Source: Corynebacterium liangguodongii (GTDB taxonomy: Bacteria > Actinomycetota > Actinomycetes > Mycobacteriales > Mycobacteriaceae). Taken from it: a DNA stretch of 64,000 bases. Below, piece after piece: positions 35,469-43,041 of this stretch (its first letter is position 1; the number at the start of each line of letters is the position of its first letter). The stretch covers positions 620,001 to 684,000 of the forward strand of contig NZ_CP026948.1 of the NCBI RefSeq assembly GCF_003070865.1, in the 5' to 3' direction. Both the position numbers and the translations under genes were made by a program. The notes beneath the pieces are model-generated. The model was not told where the DNA came from and did not search any database. It saw only the letters and a list, made by a program, of their open reading frames with translations.

Positions 35469-37793
35469 CTAATCTCCCGCTGCTTCGACATCTCGCTCCA
35501 GCTCGGCGATCAATTCAGGATCATAGTCTGTCCTGGGGCCAGGGACGTACCGCACCGAGTGGAGCTTGCCGGTGTAGCGGTAAGATCCGTGTTGCTCGTA
35601 GAGGCCCCAGTGCACGGGCCCGCCGCGGTTTACTCCTACGTCAATCCCACTAAATGGGGCGAAGCCGATCAGTGCCCACACTTCGTCGAGCGCACCGGCC
35701 TGCCTTCCATCGAGGTATACCTTGTGCGTTGCGCGGAAATTGGGCAGGGGAATTGTGTTCAGGACTATGTCGTGGTGTCCAATAGGTATGGAGCCGCAAT
35801 CGACGTCGTGTAGGCGCCCGTATTCGTTGAATGCGAACCAGAGTTTTCCTTCCTTGATGTAGAGAGCGTATCCGCCGCCCTGGTCACCGTGGGAGAGAAG
35901 AATTCCTTCGTTACCGTCGTCGTATTCCACGTCTATGTACACTCTAAATGCTCTTAGCTTGGTGAGCTTTGAGGAACGGTAGCGTTCAAGTTTGGGAGTA
36001 CCGGGGAGAATCGTGACGGGTTTGTCGAATTCCGCCTCGGCCGCTCTCCGCCGGTAGCTGTGGGGATTGGATCTGTCATCGAGGGGAAAGACGGTGTTTT
36101 CCCATGCGGCGCGTTCCCATGCGTCGGCAAGCTCGCGGAGCTTTTCGGGGTAACGACAAGCGAGGTTGTTGATCTCGTTGGGGTCTTGTTCCACGTGGTA
36201 GAGTTCCCACTCTCCGTCGTCGTAGGGAGTGCCGGGCTCATGATTTGCCACTACCTTCCATCCGTCTCGATAGAAGCCGCGGTTGCCACCCCATTCCGAA
36301 TACTGTTCGGTGTGCGTGCTCGGCGCCTCTGGGTTGTGCAAGACCGTGGCGAAGCTCGCGCCATCGATAGATTTCGCAGGTAGGTTGTGGCGTGTTCCTG
36401 GATGCTTCAAGCCAGCCAATTCGAGCAGCGTTGGAGTGAGGTCGGTCACGTATTGATATTGGCGCCGGATACTTCCGTCGGTAGGCAATCCGCGCGGCCA
36501 GGAAATGATTAGCGGCACTCGGATTCCGCCGGCGTAGGTTTGTCCTTTGTAGAATCGGAACGGTGTGTTGGAGACGTTTCCCCATCCTTCCGGGTAATGG
36601 GACATCGCGCGTGGCCCCCCGATGAGCTCCGGGTTAAGTGGTGTATCCCTTTCGAAATCGCCTGGAATTCCAGGCAGGTTCGCAAACCGGCTGAAATAGG
36701 ATCGGGTCCCTTCTGGACCGCCCTCGGCTGTCCCCCCATTGTCGGAGGTAAATACGATGATTGTGTTGTCGAGCTCCCCAAGTTCTTCGAGCAGGTCGAC
36801 GATCCGCCCAAGGCTTTGATCGACATTGTCTACCATCGCGGCGTAGACCTCCATGTACTTCGCGTATATGAAGCGCGTGTCCTCATCGAGGCTCTCCCAC
36901 GACGGGATCTCACGGCCGAGCTTCCCCACGGCCTCTGGCAGGGGAGTGCCTGCTGGGATAATGCCGGCCTGTACCTGGCGGTGATAGCGCTGCTGCCGAA
37001 TAGCATCCCACCCTACATCGTAGGTTCCGCGGTACTTGTCGATGTCGCTTTCTTTCGCCCCGAGCGGACCATGCATTGCTGTGTGCGCGAAGTACAGGAA
37101 AAACGGCTTGCGCGAGTCGGAGGCGCGTAGGCCCTTGATGAATTCCAGCGCATGGCCCGTGTAGTCATCGGTGAGGTAGTAGCCTTCCGGGGTCGACTCC
37201 CGTTGCACAATAGTGTTGTCTTGAACAATTTGATTTGGGTGGAAGAAGGAATTGAAAGCTTCCAACGCCCCGTAGTATTGGTCAAACCCGCGTTGGATGG
37301 GCCACGACGATTTGTCGGCCGCCGCGTTGAGCAGAGCATCGCGTGTGAGATGCCACTTGCCCACCGCGTAGGTGGCGTAGCCATGTCCTCGCAGTACCTC
37401 GGGCAGGGTGGCAACGTCTTCACCAAGTTCTAGACGGAAGCCTGGGTAGCCAGGATCAGAGTTGGCTACGCTGGCGTAGCCAGCGCGGTGCGGGTTTAAC
37501 CCTGTGAGTACTGCAGCGCGGGCGGGAGAGCACACCGGGGTTGTGTGGTAGTTTGTCAACCTCACTCCCCGCTGTGCGAGCCTGTCGAGAGTAGGGGTGG
37601 CGATTTCGGAGCCGAACGGGCCGATGTCGCTATAACCCATGTCGTCGAGAAGTACGAGCACGATGTTCGGCGAATTTCCCGGTGCCCGCTTCTCCTCCGG
37701 CCACCACGGGTCGGACTGCTCAACCGTTCTTCCTACGGTTCCCTTAAAACCTTCGTAACCGCGAGCATAGGGTGGAATGTTTTGCTTCGACAT
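35469..37793 (-). CDS. arylsulfatase (type I, formylglycine-dependent)
   Basis: A 774-residue enzyme that hydrolyses sulfate esters to free sulfate. The PVCSPARAAVLTG block matches the sulfatase signature; Cys88 would be converted to formylglycine. Metal-binding Asp50/Asp51 (LLDDMGYSD) and HTAMHGP and SDNGG blocks are present. The C-terminal ~200 residues form an extra beta-rich domain seen in large actinobacterial arylsulfatases. No signal peptide is seen, so it is probably cytoplasmic. The start follows AAAGGAAG; the longer frame overlaps the ABC gene. It begins 13 bases after the ABC ATPase stop, so it shares that operon. No maturase gene is in the window. Confidence 0.92.
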   Translation of the reverse strand: MSKQNIPPYARGYEGFKGTVGRTVEQSDPWWPEEKRAPGNSPNIVLVLLDDMGYSDIGPFGSEIATPTLDRLAQRGVRLTNYHTTPVCSPARAAVLTGLNPHRAGYASVANSDPGYPGFRLELGEDVATLPEVLRGHGYATYAVGKWHLTRDALLNAAADKSSWPIQRGFDQYYGALEAFNSFFHPNQIVQDNTIVQRESTPEGYYLTDDYTGHALEFIKGLRASDSRKPFFLYFAHTAMHGPLGAKESDIDKYRGTYDVGWDAIRQQRYHRQVQAGIIPAGTPLPEAVGKLGREIPSWESLDEDTRFIYAKYMEVYAAMVDNVDQSLGRIVDLLEELGELDNTIIVFTSDNGGTAEGGPEGTRSYFSRFANLPGIPGDFERDTPLNPELIGGPRAMSHYPEGWGNVSNTPFRFYKGQTYAGGIRVPLIISWPRGLPTDGSIRRQYQYVTDLTPTLLELAGLKHPGTRHNLPAKSIDGASFATVLHNPEAPSTHTEQYSEWGGNRGFYRDGWKVVANHEPGTPYDDGEWELYHVEQDPNEINNLACRYPEKLRELADAWERAAWENTVFPLDDRSNPHSYRRRAAEAEFDKPVTILPGTPKLERYRSSKLTKLRAFRVYIDVEYDDGNEGILLSHGDQGGGYALYIKEGKLWFAFNEYGRLHDVDCGSIPIGHHDIVLNTIPLPNFRATHKVYLDGRQAGALDEVWALIGFAPFSGIDVGVNRGGPVHWGLYEQHGSYRYTGKLHSVRYVPGPRTDYDPELIAELERDVEAAGD

Positions 37794-37806
37794 GAGAGCT
37801 TCCTTT

Positions 37807-39396
37807 CTAGACGTGAACTGGGGCGGGAATAGTAGCGCCGAGAAGATCGCGCATGTACCCGCTAGAAGGTCGATGGAATACGGTGTCGGTAGGGCCGTGC
37901 TCAACGAGTTCCCCTTGCCGCATTACAGCTACAGAGTCGGAAATGTCTGAGACAACCGCGAGGTCGTGGCTGATAAAGATCGCGGTAAATCTCAGTTCGC
38001 GCTGCAGTTGGCGAAAGAGCGTGACGATCTCCGCCTGCACAGACACATCAAGGGCGCTGGTGGGCTCGTCGGCGATGATCAAAGATGGCGAAAGGGCAAG
38101 GGCTCGGGCGATGGACACGCGCTGTCGCTGGCCGCCGGAGAGTTCACCTGGATAGCGATTCGCGAAATCCGCGGGTAAGGACAAGGCGTCGAGGAGTGAG
38201 GCAACGCGTTGTCTTCTCGACTCCCGGTCTCCCACCCGATGGATGTCGAGGGGTTCCCGAATACTTTCGCCGACGGTGCGTTGAGGGTTAAGCGAGGCGG
38301 CTGGATCTTGTGGAATGAGCGCAAAATCTCGACGAAGCTTGCGCAGTTCACGTGTGCTCAGCTCAGCTAGGTTGTGATCGCCAACTGATACCGTGCCGGC
38401 ACTCGGGATCACCAGACCTGCTGCAACGCGTCCGAGCGTTGATTTTCCGGAGCCGGATTCCCCAACGAGCCCTAATACGGTCCCCTTCTCGATGGCCAGG
38501 CTGACCGATCTGAGAGCGAAGAAGGGGTCTGAACCCGCCGTGTGGTATGCAACGGAGACATCTCGGCATTCGACGAACGGGGCTTCAACGTGCCCGGGGT
38601 CTTCTCTCGGACCAGGGGTGTCCAACCGAGGGACCGCTTCCAGAAGCTTTCGCGTATACGGATGCTTCGGGTGGGTAAAGACGTCGGAGATCTTCCCCTT
38701 CTCCAATACGCAGCCGTCACGCATAACGGTGACACGGTCTGCATACTTTGATGCAATGGCGATGTTATGGGTGATCAGGAGGACGCCCATTCCGTTGCGC
38801 TGCGAGAGGTGGCGGATCAGTTCGAGAATTTCCCGTTGGACAGTAACGTCGAGTGCTGTTGTGGGTTCATCGGCGATGAGTAGATCGGGATCGTTTGCAA
38901 GCGCAAGCGCAATGGCAACCCGCTGCCGTTGTCCACCTGAAAGTTGGTGCGGGTACTTTCGGGTCGCCTGCGCGGGATCAGGGATGCCGACCCATTCCAA
39001 GAGTTCATGGACCCGAGCACCCTCCGATCCTTGTGCGACGAGCGAGTGCGCTGCGATGGCCTCCTTGATCTGCCACCCAATGCGCCGTACCGGGTTCAAC
39101 GCGGACTGCGGGTCCTGAAAGACTAGGGAGACTGTGCAACCGCGGTGCGCATTGAGGATCTTTTCGTCCCTGCCAAGGAGCTCCTCGCCGCCGATTGCAA
39201 TCGAGCCCGACGCCTTTGCGCCTGCGGGTAGAAGTCCCATGATGGCACGCGCGGTCATGGATTTACCGGATCCTGATTCACCAACGAGGGCGACGGTTTC
39301 ACCGCGGTGGACGTCGAGGTTTACGCATTCGACAGCGGAGCGCGGCTGCGCAAAGGTGACGTGTAGATCTCGAATAGTCAACAATGGCTTGCTCAT
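37807..39396 (-). CDS. dipeptide/opine-type ABC transporter ATPase, fused DppD-DppF form
   Basis: A 529-residue protein with two complete ATPase domains in one chain. Each has Walker A (GESGSGKS, first at 39-46, second near residue 313), signature LSGGQRQR and Walker B (LLIADEP / LIIADEP). It would energise import through the two permeases encoded upstream. The start overlaps the preceding permease stop (ATGA). The extended upstream frame is antisense translation and not used. Fused forms of this kind are typical of peptide, nickel and glutathione importers of actinobacteria. Confidence 0.92.
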   Translation of the reverse strand: MSKPLLTIRDLHVTFAQPRSAVECVNLDVHRGETVALVGESGSGKSMTARAIMGLLPAGAKASGSIAIGGEELLGRDEKILNAHRGCTVSLVFQDPQSALNPVRRIGWQIKEAIAAHSLVAQGSEGARVHELLEWVGIPDPAQATRKYPHQLSGGQRQRVAIALALANDPDLLIADEPTTALDVTVQREILELIRHLSQRNGMGVLLITHNIAIASKYADRVTVMRDGCVLEKGKISDVFTHPKHPYTRKLLEAVPRLDTPGPREDPGHVEAPFVECRDVSVAYHTAGSDPFFALRSVSLAIEKGTVLGLVGESGSGKSTLGRVAAGLVIPSAGTVSVGDHNLAELSTRELRKLRRDFALIPQDPAASLNPQRTVGESIREPLDIHRVGDRESRRQRVASLLDALSLPADFANRYPGELSGGQRQRVSIARALALSPSLIIADEPTSALDVSVQAEIVTLFRQLQRELRFTAIFISHDLAVVSDISDSVAVMRQGELVEHGPTDTVFHRPSSGYMRDLLGATIPAPVHV

Positions 39397-40301
39397 GGCT
39401 CTAAGCGGTTCCTTTCTGAAACGGCCTGTGCAATGAGCATCAAACCCATTGCAAAGGAGATGACAACAACGAGTGGGCCGACGGCGAATAAGGGGGCGTG
39501 GTAGACGTACGCAGCGCCCTCGTTGATCAGTGAGCCGAGAGAAGGTGCTGGAGGCATCACCCCGATGCCGAGAAAACTCATCGCCCCCTCCACGAAGACA
39601 GCTAGGGACATGGCGATGGAGAATTGAACCATGATCGGGGACAGGCTGTTTGGCATGATGTGTCGGCGAAGGATCCACCACGTGCCCGCGCCACACGCGG
39701 CGGCGGATTCGACGTAGGAAAGCTCGCGCACGCGTAGCGCTTGCGTGCGCGCCAGGCGGCCGAAAATTGGAATGTTGATGAGAATGACAAGAATGAAAAC
39801 CGTTTTGAGGCCCGGTCCGAAGACCACGCTCAGCGCTATGCCAAGGATAAGTGCAGGGAACGCAAGTATGAGGTCGAAGGCGCGTTGGACGAGCTCGTCG
39901 GTAGGCTTCCACATCGCTGACGAGAATCCGAGGATGCATCCGCAAGAGGCCCCGAGGGGGACCGCGATGAAGGATATGAGGAGGTTAACCCGGATTCCGT
40001 AGAGAGTGCGTGTAAGTAAATCTCGGTTAAGCGCGTCGGTGCCGAGCCAGTGTGATGCACTTGGCCCCGTCAAATTGACACCTGCGATCTGTTGCTCGGG
40101 TGAGTATGGCGTCAGGAAGGGTGCGAGCAGCCCAGCGGCGACGACTAGTCCCACAAGCACGGCTCCCGTGAGGCCCTTGCCATGGGCGAACGGAATGGCG
40201 CCGCGGGCTCGCCCCCGGGGTGCACCCAGAATGGAGATGTTGCCTGCTCCACGCACGTCGACGGCGGTACGTGGGAAACTGGAAAAGACGCTACTCATCA
40301 A
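39393..40301 (-). CDS. ABC transporter permease (DppC type)
   Basis: A 302-residue inner-membrane permease with about six helices. The N-terminal cytoplasmic segment is followed by helix 1 and the typical HWLGTDALNRDLLTRTLYG block; the EAA loop reads SAAACGAGTWWILRRHIMPN. It forms the channel with the DppB-type partner, overlapping that gene by 4 bases, and is coupled to the ATPase gene downstream. Confidence 0.92.
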   Translation of the reverse strand: MMSSVFSSFPRTAVDVRGAGNISILGAPRGRARGAIPFAHGKGLTGAVLVGLVVAAGLLAPFLTPYSPEQQIAGVNLTGPSASHWLGTDALNRDLLTRTLYGIRVNLLISFIAVPLGASCGCILGFSSAMWKPTDELVQRAFDLILAFPALILGIALSVVFGPGLKTVFILVILINIPIFGRLARTQALRVRELSYVESAAACGAGTWWILRRHIMPNSLSPIMVQFSIAMSLAVFVEGAMSFLGIGVMPPAPSLGSLINEGAAYVYHAPLFAVGPLVVVISFAMGLMLIAQAVSERNRLEP

Positions 40302-41254
40302 CGGGCTCCAATTCGAATGCGTGGGTCCAAAACGGCATGGGTGATGTCGGAGGCGAGCTGGATGAAGACATAGAGGGCCACGGAGAGCAAGAGAATGATC
40401 TGGACCACCGGGTAATCGCGGTTGATAATGGCCTGTTGCGTCAGATAACCGAGGCCCGGCCAGGCGAAAAGAGCTTCGACGATGACGGTTCCTCCGAAGA
40501 TATGCCCGATTTCGAGCCCGAGGACCGTCAATGCGGCAGGAAGGGCGTTAGGGAGGACCTGGGTAAGAATAATGCGTGAACGAGGGATACCGAGCGCTCG
40601 GGCCGTTGTCACGTACGAGGCTCTCAGTTCCCGGCTGATCGAGTCTTGGAGAAACCGTGCCAGTTGGGAGCCAACTGGAAGCGCGAGAACTATCGCGGGT
40701 AGTACAAGAAACTGGACAGTGATCTCTGGGTTTTCACTTAGCCCTTCCCGGGGAATGCCACCAGCCGGAAGCACTGCGAGGACGACGCTGAAGACAATGA
40801 GAAGTACCGTGCCCACGACGAAGTTCGGGATCGCCAATGCAAGGGTAGTTATTGCGGCCGCGGCATCGCGGGCCCACCGAACATCGATGAGTTCGACGCC
40901 GACTCCGAGGATAAGAGCAATGAGCATAGAGAGGATGAGGGCGCTGGAAGCGAGTACACACGTGTTGAGCGCGGCTGCGGAAAGAAGCTCAGAAATCGAA
41001 CCGCCTATTACGTACGAATCCCCGAAATTCAAGGTCATGATGGACCCGATCCAGGCGAAGTATTGACTAAGAACAGGCCGATCCAGACCCAAGGATCGGC
41101 GGATCGAGTCAATGGCCTCGGGAGGGGCATCCGCTCCTGCCATTACCTCTGCGGGATCGCCGGGAAACACACGGAGCAGGGCGAAGATCACGATAGAGCC
41201 GAGCACGAGAGTGAGCAGCGCCGGCGGGAAGCGGTGAAGTAAGTGATTAACCAC
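40298..41254 (-). CDS. ABC transporter permease (DppB type)
   Basis: A 318-residue permease with about six helices. It begins with the characteristic helix and FPGDPAEVMAG block and has an EAA loop TARALGIPRSRIILTQVLPN. It lies between the binding-protein gene (27 bases after its stop) and the DppC-type gene (4-base overlap), confirming a single transport operon. Confidence 0.92.
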   Translation of the reverse strand: MVNHLLHRFPPALLTLVLGSIVIFALLRVFPGDPAEVMAGADAPPEAIDSIRRSLGLDRPVLSQYFAWIGSIMTLNFGDSYVIGGSISELLSAAALNTCVLASSALILSMLIALILGVGVELIDVRWARDAAAAITTLALAIPNFVVGTVLLIVFSVVLAVLPAGGIPREGLSENPEITVQFLVLPAIVLALPVGSQLARFLQDSISRELRASYVTTARALGIPRSRIILTQVLPNALPAALTVLGLEIGHIFGGTVIVEALFAWPGLGYLTQQAIINRDYPVVQIILLLSVALYVFIQLASDITHAVLDPRIRIGAR

Positions 41255-41281
41255 GGCTGATTCCTTGCTAGTCTATGGGAG

Positions 41282-42829
41282 CTATCGGGTGAAATATGCG
41301 GCTGAAAGATCCAGCTCGCCTCTCTTTGTCCAGGTCACGTCGTGCAGGTTTCCCGCGGTAATCACCGCAGTCTCGGGGGCTGCGATTTCCATGACGAAAG
41401 CGTTGGAAACGAGCTCAGCATTGAGGGCCCAGTAAGATTGGCGTGCGGATTCTGAGCTTGGGTCGGGCGTATTCCAAGATGCTTCGACTGCAGATGAGTA
41501 ATCCGGATCGGAAAAATTCGACGAATTCTTTGCCGCGTTAAATGGAAAAGCGCTAGTGACGAGCGTCGAGGGGTTGTACTGAGAAAAACCATGGCCCAAG
41601 ACCCAAAGCCCCGGGAACGATCCGCTGCGAAGCTGGGAAATCATCGCGGCGTATTCAGTTGGTTCCAGTTCGACGTCGATCCCAATCTCTGACAGGTTAT
41701 CGGCGATGATTTGCGCAACAGTGCGATGCTCCAGTGAATCGGAGGCAAATGAAAGCGTGATACGACGTGGAGCCTCCGACCCTCCTAATAGCTCACGCGC
41801 CCGCTCAACGTTCCGGGACGCAGAGTCCGTCATACCGTCATAGGCGGGGGAGTATTCGGACCAGGGCAATACCGTTGCGCGGGCACGGTCCAAGTAGACC
41901 TCGCTGACAATTCGATGGCGGTCGATCGCTAGGGAAATGGCTTCTCGAACCCGTGGGTCCTGCAGCGCCGGCGTGCTCACATTAGCCCCGAGATAGACCA
42001 TTGAGCCCGCCTCCTCGGCACTTACCACCTTGAATGCGGGGTTACCGTCGAGTGCAGCTACATCGCGCGGTACGGAATCAGCTAAAACGTCAATCGATCC
42101 GGAGCGCAGCTGGGAGAATTGGGTTTTCTGGTCCGGAGTGACGAGCATGTCCACCCCGTCTATGTGAGGCGGACCGCCCCAATAGCCCCGATTCGCCTTA
42201 AACTCGACTCTCGATCCGGGGTACCATCTCTCGAACATGAACGGCCCTGTCCCAATGTAGCTTTTGCCGTGCTTCCATTCCTCGAAGGAATTCTCATCGA
42301 TGATGGGGACGACGGCAAGCAGGTCAAAGATGTTATTTGCAGGTCGGGAAAGGGTGAGCACAACGCGGTGCGGGTCGTCGGTGTTGATGGTTTCGATCAA
42401 TTGGGCGACGCGCGCGAGCTGCCCAGCATTCGCAGGATCGGAATATGCCCGAAGGCTAAAAGCGACATCTCGAGACGTGAATGGGCGCCCGTCGTGGAAC
42501 GTGACGTCGCGCCTCAAATCGAGAGAGATAACGGTGCCGTCGGGCGAGACACTCCAGCCTTCTGCGAGCTCGGGCCGGGGCTCGAGTCCCTCGGGCGGGT
42601 AGGAGATCAGCTCGTTGTAGACCAATCCGGTGAGGGTCGTCTCGGACGACTTGGTTCCCGAATACACCAGAGAGGGGGTGAGATCGTTAGTTGTCGCGAT
42701 ACGCACCGTGCCGCCACTGACGGGGCTCCCGTGCGCGGCGGCGATGTGCCGGTCGACTGCGGAGGTGCATCCAGCCGTCAGGACCGCAGCAGCTGCAACG
42801 GCCACTAGGCCGCGACCAGGGGTTCGCAC
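41282..42829 (-). CDS. ABC transporter substrate-binding lipoprotein (SBP family 5)
   Basis: A 515-residue extracellular lipoprotein of the peptide/opine/nickel-binding family. The signal peptide ends in the lipobox LTAGC (Cys near 21). Family-5 features include LTGLVYNELI, LAEGWSVSPDG and DLRRDVTFHDGRPFTSRDV. It starts at a GTG with AAGGA about ten bases upstream. It is the first gene of the five-gene operon SBP-DppB-DppC-DppDF-sulfatase. The sulfatase partner suggests the ligand may carry a sulfate ester, but the binding site cannot be read from sequence. Confidence 0.9.
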   Translation of the reverse strand: MRTPGRGLVAVAAAAVLTAGCTSAVDRHIAAAHGSPVSGGTVRIATTNDLTPSLVYSGTKSSETTLTGLVYNELISYPPEGLEPRPELAEGWSVSPDGTVISLDLRRDVTFHDGRPFTSRDVAFSLRAYSDPANAGQLARVAQLIETINTDDPHRVVLTLSRPANNIFDLLAVVPIIDENSFEEWKHGKSYIGTGPFMFERWYPGSRVEFKANRGYWGGPPHIDGVDMLVTPDQKTQFSQLRSGSIDVLADSVPRDVAALDGNPAFKVVSAEEAGSMVYLGANVSTPALQDPRVREAISLAIDRHRIVSEVYLDRARATVLPWSEYSPAYDGMTDSASRNVERARELLGGSEAPRRITLSFASDSLEHRTVAQIIADNLSEIGIDVELEPTEYAAMISQLRSGSFPGLWVLGHGFSQYNPSTLVTSAFPFNAAKNSSNFSDPDYSSAVEASWNTPDPSSESARQSYWALNAELVSNAFVMEIAAPETAVITAGNLHDVTWTKRGELDLSAAYFTR

Positions 42830-42905
42830 GTGGGCACCGTCCTTGAGAGCATGTTCTCTTTTACATAGGAAAGTGAACCACGCGGTCTGTTACGGGTGCC
42901 AGCGT

Positions 42906-42924
42906 TATATTCTCGGTGAATATA
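42906..42924. promoter_or_regulatory. TATATTC-N5-GAATATA inverted repeat upstream of the transporter/sulfatase operon
   Basis: A perfect 7-bp dyad with a five-base centre lies about 80 bases before the binding-protein start. It overlaps A/T-rich -10-like sequence, so a bound protein would compete with RNA polymerase. It may be a second operator or the promoter core itself. Confidence 0.4.
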
Positions 42925-42971
42925 TGCAGCGTGGGTGGGGTGGTGGTGCTGTCTGTAGGAAACTGGCTACG

Positions 42972-42987
42972 TAGACAGTCCAGTCTG
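42972..42987. promoter_or_regulatory. McbR-like sulfur-regulation box
   Basis: TAGAC-AGTCCA-GTCTG matches the corynebacterial McbR operator TAGAC-N6-GTCTA at 9 of 10 defined bases. It sits just past the terminator of the upstream YhgE-type gene and about 145 bases before the SBP start. It is therefore placed to control the transporter/sulfatase operon. McbR represses sulfur-assimilation genes in C. glutamicum; binding here is inferred. Confidence 0.5.
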
Positions 42988-42995
42988 GAATAGGC

Positions 42996-43024
42996 AAAAA
43001 GTGGCCCCTCAAAGAGGGGCCACT
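42996..43024 (-). terminator. Rho-independent terminator of the YhgE/Pip-type gene
   Basis: On the minus strand AGTGGCCCCTC-TTT-GAGGGGCCACT is followed by TTTTT. It begins 17 bases after the stop of the YhgE-type gene and isolates it from the transporter/sulfatase operon. Confidence 0.88.
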
Positions 43025-43041
43025 GGGACGCGTAGGATCAG

